A DNA stretch of 9,143 bases from Dehalococcoidia bacterium (GCA_004376435.1 SOJS01000111.1:1-9143); one strand, 5' to 3'. Counted from the first letter of the stretch, positions 1-6,257 are shown. Notes: generated by a model from the sequence alone, not told the origin. A program made the numbers and translations.

Positions 1-26
1 GGCGAAGCCTCTCTTGTATAAAAATT

Positions 27-55
27 TCCCCTTCCCCTTGATAAGGGGAAGGGGA
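27..55. repeat. Perfect C/G-rich inverted repeat (hairpin) upstream of the phosphomutase gene
   Basis: Positions 27-39 (TCCCCTTCCCCTT) are perfectly complementary to 43-55, with a 3-nt loop (GAT) at 40-42, giving a 13-bp stem. On the plus strand the stem is followed by more G-runs and not by a T-tract, so it does not look like a plus-strand terminator. Read on the minus strand, the stem is followed by AAATTTTT (27-20), which is terminator-like. The simple two-block composition (CCCC-TT-CCCC-TT) resembles dispersed intergenic hairpin repeats, but only one copy is present here, so repeat-family membership is an inference. Confidence 0.75.
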
Positions 56-69
56 TAAAGGGGATAGGG
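45..69 (+). promoter_or_regulatory. G-run leader with putative G-quadruplex motif overlapping the ribosome binding site
   Basis: Four G-runs lie in 25 nt: GGGG at 45-48, GGGG at 51-54, GGGG at 60-63 and GGG at 67-69, with loops of 2, 5 and 3 nt. This satisfies the usual G3+/N1-7 pattern for an intramolecular G-quadruplex. The third run (AAAGGGG, 57-63) is also the best Shine-Dalgarno candidate for the TTG start at 70. The first two runs are the right arm of the hairpin at 27-55, so hairpin and quadruplex would be mutually exclusive. The motif is seen directly; any regulatory role is inference. Confidence 0.45.
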
Positions 70-1497
70 TTGGAAAATAACCCCATTAAATTCGGCACCG
101 AGGGCTGGCGGGGGATTATCGCCGAAGACTTTACCTTTGCTAATGTGCGTGCCTGTGCCCAAGGGGTGGCTGATTATCTTAAAGGAGCCGGCTTGGCTGG
201 GCGTGGGGTGATGATTGGCTATGACACCCGCTTTGCCTCTGAAGACTTTGCTGCTGCTGTTGCTGAGGTGGTGGCGGCTAACAAAATAAAGGCCTATCTC
301 TGCCCCCGACCGGTGCCAACGCCGGTGGTAAGCTACAGCATTCTGGTGCAGAGGGCGGGCGGGGCAGTAATTATCACTGCCAGCCATAACCCGGCTCAGT
401 GGAGCGGCTTTAAGTATAAGTCTGAGTATGGCGCCAGCGCTCCCCCTGAAGTTATTGCTCAGCTGGAGAAGCATATTGCCTCTGCCTTGGCAGGGGAAAA
501 GGTAAATCAACTGCCGCTGGCGGAGGCGGTGGAGAAGGGCTTGATTGAATATCTTGACCCCGCCCCTGCCTACCTCAGCCAGCTAGCTAGCCTGGTTGAC
601 TTCAAGCGGCTGCGCCGCTCCCGGCTGAAGGTAGTGGTTGACTCTATGTATGGCGCCGGCGCCGGCTACTTCAAGAAGCTGCTTGACGGGGAAGCCATTG
701 AAGTAACCGAGATAAATAGCCAGCGCCACCCGTTATTCCCTGGAATACAACCTGAGCCAATTGCGGCTAATCTGGGCCAGCTTTCGGCAGCGGTGAAGCA
801 GCAGGGGGCTGATGTCGGCCTGGCGACTGACGGTGATGCCGACCGCATTGGCATTATTGACGAAAATGGAGTTTTTATTAACCAGCTTCAGGTCTTTGCC
901 CTGCTCTGCCTCTATTTGCTGGAGGTGCGGGGGGAGAGGGGTGCCATCGTGAAGACAATAACCACCACCAGTATGCTCTACCGGCTGGGGGAGATATTTA
1001 ATGTGCCTGTTTATGAGGTGAAGGTGGGCTTTAAGTACGTTGCCCCGATGATGGTATCTAAAAACGCCCTCATCGGCGGTGAGGAGAGCGGCGGCTACGG
1101 CTTTCGGGGGCACATACCAGAGCGGGACGGCATCCTGGCCGGTCTCTATTTCCTTGACCTGATGGTCAGGACGGGTAAGACCCCGTCTCAGCTTGTGGAC
1201 TATCTCTATAGCCAGGTCGGACCTCACTACTATGACCGTGTTGACATAAAGCTCCCTCAGAGTGAGCGCCTCAAAATAAGCCGTCGCCTTAAAGGTTATT
1301 CCCCGACCGCTATTGGTGGCGTTAAAGTGGTCAAGTCAGATGCCGCCGATGGCTTTCGCTTTATTCTGGCTGATAGTAGCTGGCTCCTTATCCGTCCTTC
1401 CGGGACTGAGCCTGTTCTCAGGATATATGCCGAAAGCGATAGTCAGGCTCGGGTGGCAGAACTGCTTGACTTTGGCAAGGAGCTAGCCGGCGTCTGA
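70..1497 (+). CDS. Phosphoglucomutase/phosphomannomutase family protein (alpha-D-phosphohexomutase)
   Basis: Cytosolic enzyme that moves a phosphate between C6 and C1 of a hexose phosphate through a phosphoserine intermediate, feeding nucleotide-sugar and storage-sugar synthesis. The 475-residue length is normal for the family and all four domains are present. The catalytic phosphoserine loop TASHNP is at residues 103-108 (Ser105). The Mg-binding loop DGDADR is at 254-259, the sugar-binding loop GEESGG at 337-342, and the C-terminal phosphate-binding loop RPSGTEP at 442-448. The start is TTG, preceded by AAAGGGG; no other in-frame start gives the family's usual N-terminus (KFGTEGWRG at residues 7-15). 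A PMI-like cupin follows 15 bp downstream, probably in the same transcript. GEESGG fits bacterial phosphoglucomutases slightly better than phosphomannomutases, but glucose versus mannose (or glucosamine) specificity cannot be settled from motifs, so no symbol is given. Confidence 0.95.
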   Translation: MENNPIKFGTEGWRGIIAEDFTFANVRACAQGVADYLKGAGLAGRGVMIGYDTRFASEDFAAAVAEVVAANKIKAYLCPRPVPTPVVSYSILVQRAGGAVIITASHNPAQWSGFKYKSEYGASAPPEVIAQLEKHIASALAGEKVNQLPLAEAVEKGLIEYLDPAPAYLSQLASLVDFKRLRRSRLKVVVDSMYGAGAGYFKKLLDGEAIEVTEINSQRHPLFPGIQPEPIAANLGQLSAAVKQQGADVGLATDGDADRIGIIDENGVFINQLQVFALLCLYLLEVRGERGAIVKTITTTSMLYRLGEIFNVPVYEVKVGFKYVAPMMVSKNALIGGEESGGYGFRGHIPERDGILAGLYFLDLMVRTGKTPSQLVDYLYSQVGPHYYDRVDIKLPQSERLKISRRLKGYSPTAIGGVKVVKSDAADGFRFILADSSWLLIRPSGTEPVLRIYAESDSQARVAELLDFGKELAGV

Positions 1498-1501
1498 AGG
1501 T

Positions 1502-1505
1502 AGGA
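1502..1505 (+). promoter_or_regulatory. Ribosome binding site deciding the cupin start
   Basis: AGGA at 1502-1505 lies 7 nt before ATG 1513 but only 1 nt before the in-frame TTG at 1507. The spacing favours ATG 1513. The overlapping AAGG at 1497-1500 begins with the last base of the upstream TGA stop, so translation may be coupled to the phosphomutase gene. Confidence 0.6.
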
Positions 1506-1512
1506 ATTGGCT

Positions 1513-1866
1513 ATGGAAGATAAACTTCCCCGCAAAACAGAAAAGCCGTGGGGGTTTGAGCTACTTTTTGCTCACACGCCGCATTATGCCGGCAAGGTAA
1601 TCTTTGTCAAAAAAGACCACCGCCTCAGCCTTCAATATCATAAGAAGAAGGACGAAACCATATATATCTATCAGGGGAAGGCGCTGCTTGATATTGAGGA
1701 AGATGGCAGCATGGTGTCCAGAGTAGTTAAGCCCGGTGAGAGTATCACCGTGCCACCTTTTACCAAACACCGCCTCAAGGCAATAGAGGACACCACCTTC
1801 TTTGAGGTCTCCACCCCTGAGCTTGATGATGTGGTCAGGATAGAAGATGACTACGGGCGGGCTTAA
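1513..1866 (+). CDS. Small cupin protein, type II mannose-6-phosphate isomerase-like
   Basis: A 117-residue single-domain cupin. It begins with the RKTEKPWGFE stretch (7-16) typical of the C-terminal isomerase domain of type II PMI / mannose-1-phosphate guanylyltransferase proteins. It continues with the first cupin motif around SLQYHKKKDET (39-49), with candidate metal ligands Gln41, His43 and Glu48. The second motif is VPPFTKHRL (80-88) with candidate ligand His86. It ends with the characteristic VVRIEDDYGRA (107-117). No nucleotidyltransferase domain is attached, so it is a stand-alone version. Co-orientation with a hexose-phosphate mutase makes mannose-6-phosphate/fructose-6-phosphate isomerisation a reasonable guess, but many stand-alone cupins of this type are uncharacterised and could be epimerases or sugar-binding proteins. 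ATG 1513 is preferred over TTG 1507 on Shine-Dalgarno spacing. The stop is TAA, 16 bp from the convergent rpsI stop. Confidence 0.88.
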   Translation: MEDKLPRKTEKPWGFELLFAHTPHYAGKVIFVKKDHRLSLQYHKKKDETIYIYQGKALLDIEEDGSMVSRVVKPGESITVPPFTKHRLKAIEDTTFFEVSTPELDDVVRIEDDYGRA

Positions 1867-1882
1867 GTAGATAGCTCTGATA

Positions 1883-2278
1883 TTACCTCTTGGTATATTG
1901 AGGTGCCTTGCGTGCCCGTTTTAAGCCTGGCTTCTTTCTCTCTTTAACCCGCGAGTCCCTGGTCAGCAGCCCGTGCTGGCGTAGTATCGGTCTCAGTTTC
2001 TCGTCAGCCCTGATTAAGGCGCGGGCAATGCCGTGGGAGATGGCGCCGCTCTGCCCCCATACCCCAACCCCAGCCACCTTGGCGACGCCATTATATTTTG
2101 CCGTGTGCTCGGAAACGAGAAGGGGTTGTGCGATGGTGCGGCGGTGCTCAAGGCGGGGGAACCGCTCCTCATAGGGGATGCCATTGATGATAATAGCGCC
2201 ATCACCCGGTAGCAGCCTTACCTGTGCCACCGCGCTCTTGCGTCTTCCTGTCCCGTGAAAGTAGCTCTGTTTTTCCAT
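1883..2278 (-). CDS. rpsI: 30S ribosomal protein S9
   Basis: Small-subunit head protein whose C-terminal tail reaches toward the P-site tRNA. The 131-residue product has the family hallmarks: GTGRRKSAVAQVRL near the N-terminus (9-22), the SGAISHGIARAL stretch (77-88), LLTRDSRVKERKKPG (104-118), and the basic tail ending in APQYTKR, with the invariant Lys-Arg terminus. The ATG start follows the rplM TAA stop with no gap, and its Shine-Dalgarno (AGAGGA) lies inside the last codons of rplM, so the two are very probably translationally coupled, as rplM-rpsI pairs generally are. It is the last gene of the minus-strand operon. No hairpin with a T-tract is seen in the 16 bp between it and the convergent cupin gene. 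Confidence 0.98.
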   Translation of the reverse strand: MEKQSYFHGTGRRKSAVAQVRLLPGDGAIIINGIPYEERFPRLEHRRTIAQPLLVSEHTAKYNGVAKVAGVGVWGQSGAISHGIARALIRADEKLRPILRQHGLLTRDSRVKERKKPGLKRARKAPQYTKR

Positions 2279-2704
2279 TTATTCCTCTTTAGCTACCGCC
2301 TTGGTGGGGTGGGGGTGGCTATCGCCGGCATAGACCCGCAGCTTCTTTAGTATTTTAGCACCCAGCCGGTTGTGGGGCAACATCCCCTTGACGGCGTGCT
2401 CAATTACCCGGCTGGGGTTAGTCTGCATCATTTTCTCCAGCGTGACGCCTTTAAGCCCGCCGGGGTAGCCTGAATGTCGGTAATAGACCTTCTGCTTGAC
2501 CTTATTGCCGGTAACCCGAACCTTGGCGGCATTGATAACAACGACAAAGTCGCCGCTATCCAGATTGGGGGTAAAGATTGGCTTGCCTTTGCCCATAAGC
2601 AGTTTGGCTATCTGTGTTGCCAGCCGGCCGAGAATCTTATCCGAGGCATCAACAAGATGCCATTCTCGCTTAATATCTGACGCCTTAGCGCTGTAGGTTT
2701 TCAT
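2279..2704 (-). CDS. rplM: 50S ribosomal protein L13
   Basis: Early-assembling large-subunit protein that binds 23S rRNA. The product from ATG 2704 is 141 residues, essentially the usual bacterial length. Recognisable features are the REWHLVDASDKILGRLAT stretch near the N-terminus, NLDSGDFVVVINA, YYRHSGYPGGLK and GMLPHNRLG. A TTG at 2716 would add four residues (MGET), but ATG 2704 is chosen because it restores the common MKTYSAK-type start and has GGGAG (2714-2710) 5 nt upstream. This ATG overlaps the truA stop in an ATGA arrangement (4 bp), and the TAA stop directly abuts the rpsI ATG, so the gene is coupled at both ends. Confidence 0.98.
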   Translation of the reverse strand: MKTYSAKASDIKREWHLVDASDKILGRLATQIAKLLMGKGKPIFTPNLDSGDFVVVINAAKVRVTGNKVKQKVYYRHSGYPGGLKGVTLEKMMQTNPSRVIEHAVKGMLPHNRLGAKILKKLRVYAGDSHPHPTKAVAKEE

Positions 2705-3459
2705 TGTCTCTCCCAAGGTTGTGGGTAGTTTATTTCTATCAGATAAAGTCCGCCGGCAGGGGCGGTGGGACCAGCCATAGCCGGCTTTTTTGCCTCCAGC
2801 AGGTTACCAAATTCACCAGCGGTCATCCTGCCCAGACCAACCCTGGTCAGGCTGCCGACAGTATTGCGCACCTGGTGGGGCAGGAAGGAGTTAGCCACCA
2901 TATTGAAAATGACCATATCCCCATCCCTTTCTGTTTCTGCCCGGAAGACATGCCGGGTTGTGTTTTTAATATTACCCCCGATACAGGAGGCAAATGAGGC
3001 AAAGTCATGCTCGCCGATAAGAGCCTGGCAGACCTCATTCATAGTTTCAGTATCTAGATGAGCCGCAATTTGATAGGAGAAGTCTCCCCAGATAGGGGAG
3101 CGGGTGGGACTATTTAGTATGTAATAGCTATATTCCCGGCTGATAGCATCACGCCTGACATTAAAGGAATCAGCCACTCTATAAGCCGCCTTGACGGCAA
3201 TATCCTGGGGCAGGTAATGGTTTAACCCGTTAGTAAAGGTCAGCGGCGGCAGGGATGACCCTGTCCTGAAGCTGACCACCTGTCTCCGGGCATGGACGCC
3301 GGCATCAGTTCGGCTGGCTGCCATCACCCGCCTCTTCTCCCCGGTAAGCTTGGTTAGTGCCTTCTCTATCTCCCCCTGAATGGTGGGCACACTAGCCTGC
3401 AGTTGGAAGCCGTGGTAGTTTCTGCCGTTATACTCCATAATTAATACCATCTTGGTCAT
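2701..3459 (-). CDS. truA: tRNA pseudouridine(38-40) synthase TruA
   Basis: Converts uridines 38, 39 and 40 in the tRNA anticodon stem-loop to pseudouridine. The 252-residue product contains the catalytic motif SRTDAGVHA with nucleophile Asp52, the N-terminal YNGRNYHGFQ strand (10-19), the SREYSYYI segment around residue 107, and FLPHQVRNTVGSL in the C-terminal half, matching the TruA fold. The start is assigned to ATG 3459. A TTG one codon upstream and an ATG at 3450 are alternatives, and the Shine-Dalgarno is weak (AGG about 5 nt before ATG 3459). It sits between rplQ (21-bp gap) and rplM (4-bp overlap), a position seen in many bacteria, tying tRNA modification to ribosome synthesis. Confidence 0.96.
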   Translation of the reverse strand: MTKMVLIMEYNGRNYHGFQLQASVPTIQGEIEKALTKLTGEKRRVMAASRTDAGVHARRQVVSFRTGSSLPPLTFTNGLNHYLPQDIAVKAAYRVADSFNVRRDAISREYSYYILNSPTRSPIWGDFSYQIAAHLDTETMNEVCQALIGEHDFASFASCIGGNIKNTTRHVFRAETERDGDMVIFNMVANSFLPHQVRNTVGSLTRVGLGRMTAGEFGNLLEAKKPAMAGPTAPAGGLYLIEINYPQPWERQ

Positions 3460-3480
3460 CAAACCTAGTCCAGCGGGGGG

Positions 3481-3834
3481 CTACTCTACCAGCTCAAGCT
3501 GAACCATAGCCGCCCCATCGCCCAGTCTCGGTCCTATTTTAGTAATGCGGGTGTAGCCGCCGGGGCGCTCAGCATACTTTGGGGCAAGCTCAGCAAATAA
3601 CTTATCGGCTACTTTTTTATCTAAAATAAATGATAGTGCCTGGCGGCGGGAGTGAAGCCCGCCCTCCTTACCCAGGGTAATCATCTTCTCTGCCAGAGAG
3701 CGCACCTCCTTGGCTTTAGCCTGGGTAGTAGTGATTTTTTCATAGTTGAGAAGGTCGGTCACCAGGTTGCGATAAAGCGCCCGGCGGTGACTGCCCGTTC
3801 TGCCTAGCTTTCTACCGGCTACCTTATGCCTCAT
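3481..3834 (-). CDS. rplQ: 50S ribosomal protein L17
   Basis: Large-subunit protein near the polypeptide exit tunnel. From ATG 3834 the product is 117 residues, normal for the short bacterial form. It opens with MRHKVAGRKLGRTGSHRRAL, continues with RNLVTDLLNYEKITTT, and ends in the conserved RITKIGPRLGDGAAMVQLELVE region (last 22 residues). An in-frame TTG at 3846 would add MRRR, but those codons are the AGGAGG ribosome binding site itself, so ATG 3834 is the start. The first 11 bp lie inside the 3' end of rpoA in another frame. Stop is TAG. Confidence 0.98.
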   Translation of the reverse strand: MRHKVAGRKLGRTGSHRRALYRNLVTDLLNYEKITTTQAKAKEVRSLAEKMITLGKEGGLHSRRQALSFILDKKVADKLFAELAPKYAERPGGYTRITKIGPRLGDGAAMVQLELVE

Positions 3835-4777
3835 TCTCCTCCTCAATCTTGGGAGAAAGAGACAGCTCTAATGACTCGAGGCGCTCTTTCAGCTCGTTTT
3901 TTGACTTCTGCCCGAAGTTGCGCAGTGAAAGCAGCTCCTTCTCCCCTTTTGTTATCAGTTCCCCCACGGTATTAATACCGCCGCGCCGTAAGCAGTTAAG
4001 GGTGCGCACTGATAGGTTCAGTTGCTCTACCGGCATTTCATATTTTTCATCGGGAATTGATTTGCGGATGAGCTGCTTCTCCTCCTCCATCTGGGAGACC
4101 TTGGTATAATCAACAAACGGGGAGAGTTGCTCTATTAGTATGTTAGCCCCGAGGCTGATTGCCTCTATCGGTGATATTGTGCCATCTGTCCATACTTCCA
4201 GATATAGCCGCTCACGACTCGTCTCCTGCCCAACATGGGTTGGCTCAACGGTAGTATTAACCTTGCGTATTGGGCTGAAGATGGCATCTACCGGGATTGC
4301 CTCCAGCAGCAGATTATCGCTGGCTTCCGCCTGCTTATAGCCGGCACCCAGCTCGACATTAAACTCGGCATAGAGTTTGGCTTCAGGTGAATCTAGGGTG
4401 GCTAGATAAAGCTCGGGATTTACAATTTCAAAGTCAGAGGAGGGTTTAATGTCGGCAGCACAGACCTGCCCCTCCCCCTCCACCTCCAGCGTTAGAATAG
4501 CCGGTTGCCCGGAGAGAGGTCTTAATCTTAATGCTTTAACATTAAGCAGGAACTCAATGACATCCTCCTTGACATGGGGAATGGTGGAGAATTCGTGCTG
4601 AATGTCCTCAATCTTAACCCAGGTTACAGCCGCCCCGGGGAGATAACCAAGAAGCACCCGCCGCAGGCTATTGCCCAGGGTGGTGGCAAAGCCCTTTTCC
4701 AGCGGCTCGGCGAGAAAGTGCCCAAAGGTAGCATTGCCCTCAATACAATCAATCTTAGGTATCACTAGGTGAGACAC
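3824..4777 (-). CDS. rpoA: DNA-directed RNA polymerase subunit alpha
   Basis: Alpha subunit, whose dimer nucleates RNA polymerase assembly and whose C-terminal domain contacts UP elements and activators. The product is 317 residues, typical length. The N-terminal domain (about 1-230) includes the dimerisation/assembly stretch TTLGNSLRRVLLGYLPGA (32-49) and DVIEFLLNVKAL (72-83). After a linker (about 231-248) the C-terminal domain (about 249-310) has NLSVRTLNCLRRGGINTVGEL (254-274), with Arg258 and Asn261 at the expected DNA-contact positions, and SLRNFGQKS (284-292). The start is GTG, with AAGGAGG (4788-4782) 4 nt upstream and a stop codon just beyond it, leaving no alternative. The acidic C-terminal tail overlaps rplQ by 11 bp. 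Gap to rpsD is 21 bp. Confidence 0.98.
   Translation of the reverse strand: MSHLVIPKIDCIEGNATFGHFLAEPLEKGFATTLGNSLRRVLLGYLPGAAVTWVKIEDIQHEFSTIPHVKEDVIEFLLNVKALRLRPLSGQPAILTLEVEGEGQVCAADIKPSSDFEIVNPELYLATLDSPEAKLYAEFNVELGAGYKQAEASDNLLLEAIPVDAIFSPIRKVNTTVEPTHVGQETSRERLYLEVWTDGTISPIEAISLGANILIEQLSPFVDYTKVSQMEEEKQLIRKSIPDEKYEMPVEQLNLSVRTLNCLRRGGINTVGELITKGEKELLSLRNFGQKSKNELKERLESLELSLSPKIEEENEA
3838..3843 (-). promoter_or_regulatory. Ribosome binding site of rplQ embedded in the rpoA coding end
   Basis: AGGAGG on the minus strand lies 3 nt before the rplQ ATG at 3834 and is formed by the consecutive GAG codons for the Glu-Glu-Glu near the RpoA C-terminus. It rules out the longer TTG start. Ribosomes finishing rpoA would pass over it, which favours coupled translation. 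Confidence 0.8.
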
Positions 4778-4798
4778 GATGCCTCCTTATTAACCAGC

Positions 4799-5422
4799 TT
4801 ATCGTGAGTAGTATTCAACAATAGTCTTGCCATCAAATTTAGCCTCAATATCATCCGGTGTCGGCAGCAGTAAAACCTGACCAACAACCTTCTCCTTATC
4901 CAGGCTCAGCCAGCCTGAGACTGCCTTGCCCTTGATTTCCTCAGCCATTTGTTTGTAATACTCAGTTTTGGCGCTTTCCGGGCGCCAGCTAATTTTATCG
5001 CCCTCTTTGACCAGGCAGGATGGTATATCTGTCTTGCGCCCGTTGAGCAGGATGTGCCCGTGCTGAACTAGCTGACGAGCCTGGGCATGGGAATCGGCAA
5101 ACCCCAGACGATAGACCACATTATCCAGCCGTCTCTCTAGTAGCACCAGTAGATTTTCCCCGGTAATACCCTGTTGCCGCTCGGCTTGGGCAAAAAAGCG
5201 CTTGAACTGCTGCTCCAGCATGCCATAGCTGTAGCGGGCTTTTTGCTTCTCCCTGAGCTGAAAACTACGCTCGGAGGGACGGCGGCGCTGACGTGTCTGC
5301 TGTCCCGGGGGTCTTCCCCGCCTGTCGAAGACACATTTAGTAATACACTTACTGCCTTTCAGGAAGAGCTTCTCGCCACTGCGGCGGCATAATCGGCAGA
5401 CGGCTGCTGTATATCTTGCCAT
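4799..5422 (-). CDS. rpsD: 30S ribosomal protein S4
   Basis: Primary 16S rRNA-binding protein of the small-subunit body; in several bacteria it is also the autogenous repressor of this operon. From ATG 5422 the product is 207 residues. The N-terminus carries four cysteines (Cys9, Cys12, Cys26, Cys30; C-X2-C-X13-C-X3-C), the zinc-binding C+ form known from Gram-positive-type S4. Next come the basic RRGRPPGQQTRQRRR stretch, GMLEQQFKRFF, and the S4 RNA-binding domain (RRLDNVVYRLGFADSHAQAR through HGHILLNGRKTDIPS, about 98-142). An upstream in-frame extension to 5464 would overlap rpsK and lacks family support; ATG 5422 has AGGAGG (5435-5430) 7 nt upstream, overlapping the rpsK TAG stop. Confidence 0.98.
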   Translation of the reverse strand: MARYTAAVCRLCRRSGEKLFLKGSKCITKCVFDRRGRPPGQQTRQRRRPSERSFQLREKQKARYSYGMLEQQFKRFFAQAERQQGITGENLLVLLERRLDNVVYRLGFADSHAQARQLVQHGHILLNGRKTDIPSCLVKEGDKISWRPESAKTEYYKQMAEEIKGKAVSGWLSLDKEKVVGQVLLLPTPDDIEAKFDGKTIVEYYSR

Positions 5423-5429
5423 TCCTTTG

Positions 5430-5435
5430 CCTCCT
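5430..5435 (-). promoter_or_regulatory. Ribosome binding site deciding the rpsD start
   Basis: AGGAGG on the minus strand, 7 nt before ATG 5422, overlaps the TAG stop of rpsK (5436-5434). It supports the short S4 N-terminus (MARYTAAVC) over a 14-residue extension reaching back into rpsK. Confidence 0.8.
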
Positions 5436-5826
5436 AGACCCGCCTTCTCTTTGGCGGACGGCAACCATTGTGCGGGATGGGGGTCACATCCCTGATGCTG
5501 GTAATGTAAAGCCCTGAACTCTGCAGGGAGCGAATGGCCGCCTCGCGCCCGCTCCCTGGACCTTTGACATAGACCTCTATTTGCTTTAAGCCATACTCGG
5601 CGGCTTTTCGTGCCGCATCACGGGCGGCTAGCTGGGCGGCGTAGGGGGTGCCTTTGCGCGAGCCCTTAAAGCCGGCAGTGCCGGAACTCCCCCAGGCGAT
5701 AACATTCCCCTTCGGGTCGGTAAGGGTGATGATGGTATTATTAAAGGTTGATTGGATGTAGGCTCTCCCAGATGGAACGGACTTGCGTTCCCCCCGTCTT
5801 CGCCTACCTCGCTTTTTCTGTGGCAT
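5434..5826 (-). CDS. rpsK: 30S ribosomal protein S11
   Basis: Small-subunit platform protein near the mRNA exit and E-site. The 130-residue length is normal. The basic N-terminal tail (KKRGRRRRGERK) is followed by AYIQSTFNNTIITLTDPKGNV (22-42), AWGSSGTAGFKGSRKGTPYAAQ (44-65), VKGPGSGREAAIRSL (87-101), and the C-terminal ITSIRDVTPIPHNGCRPPKRRRV (last 23 residues), all hallmarks of S11. The ATG start has AGGAGG 4 nt upstream. The 29-bp gap from rpsM is the largest in the operon and contains no obvious structure. The stop TAG is part of the rpsD ribosome binding site. Confidence 0.98.
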   Translation of the reverse strand: MPQKKRGRRRRGERKSVPSGRAYIQSTFNNTIITLTDPKGNVIAWGSSGTAGFKGSRKGTPYAAQLAARDAARKAAEYGLKQIEVYVKGPGSGREAAIRSLQSSGLYITSIRDVTPIPHNGCRPPKRRRV

Positions 5827-5855
5827 TTTGCCTCCTAGTTTAAGTATGAGTCTGG

Positions 5856-6245
5856 TTACTTCTTGGTCATACCGCGCCTCTGCCCCCTACCAGCCACTGT
5901 CTTCCGCTGACCGCGCTTGGTGCGGGCATTGGTTTGGGTTCGCTGCCCTCTGACAGGCAGACTATGGCGGTGCCTTAAGCCGCGGTAGCTGCCAATCTCA
6001 ATAAGGCGCTTAATGTTAAGGTTAACCGCTTTCTTCAGCTCGCCCTCAACCTTATACTCGCGGTCAATGGACTCACGGAGGCGGTTGACCTCGTCCTCAG
6101 TAAGGTCGCTCACCTTGACATCAGGGTTAATACCGGTCTGGGCTAGAATCTTCTGGCTTAAGTTAGGACCGATACCATAGATGTACTGGAGTGAGATGCC
6201 AACATGCTTATTTCTGGGTATATCAACACCGGCGATACGTGCCAT
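5856..6245 (-). CDS. rpsM: 30S ribosomal protein S13
   Basis: Small-subunit head protein that forms intersubunit bridges and contacts P-site tRNA through its basic C-terminal tail. The 129-residue product is slightly longer than the common 115-125. It begins ARIAGVDIPRNKHV, has the helix-two-turn-helix segment with YIYGIGPNLSQKIL (21-34), the SYRGLRHRHSLPVRGQRTQT block (86-105) and NARTKRGQRKTVAG (106-119), and ends GMTKK. ATG has AAGGAGG (6256-6250) 4 nt upstream. It follows rpmJ by 12 bp and precedes rpsK by 29 bp, the classical alpha-operon order. Confidence 0.98.
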   Translation of the reverse strand: MARIAGVDIPRNKHVGISLQYIYGIGPNLSQKILAQTGINPDVKVSDLTEDEVNRLRESIDREYKVEGELKKAVNLNIKRLIEIGSYRGLRHRHSLPVRGQRTQTNARTKRGQRKTVAGRGQRRGMTKK

Positions 6246-6257
6246 CTATCCTCCTTG

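Noticed and set aside
17..22. TATAAA as a -10 promoter element for the phosphomutase gene
   Set aside because: A matching -35 would fall at or beyond the left edge of the window and cannot be seen. An A/T hexamer alone is not enough support.
27..55. Plus-strand intrinsic terminator of a gene left of the window
   Set aside because: The stem is followed on the plus strand by ATAAAGGGG and no T-run, so it does not fit a terminator in that direction.
733..1227. 164-codon open frame on the minus strand inside the phosphomutase gene
   Set aside because: It is fully antisense to a gene with all catalytic motifs intact, shows no recognisable domain, and has a composition expected from the reverse frame of a moderately GC-rich gene.
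2705..2716. Upstream TTG start adding four residues to L13
   Set aside because: The added codons contain the Shine-Dalgarno for ATG 2704, and the shorter form is the normal L13 length.
5423..5464. 14-residue N-terminal extension of S4
   Set aside because: It overlaps the rpsK 3' end, lacks a ribosome binding site, and does not match S4 proteins, whereas ATG 5422 has AGGAGG at good spacing.
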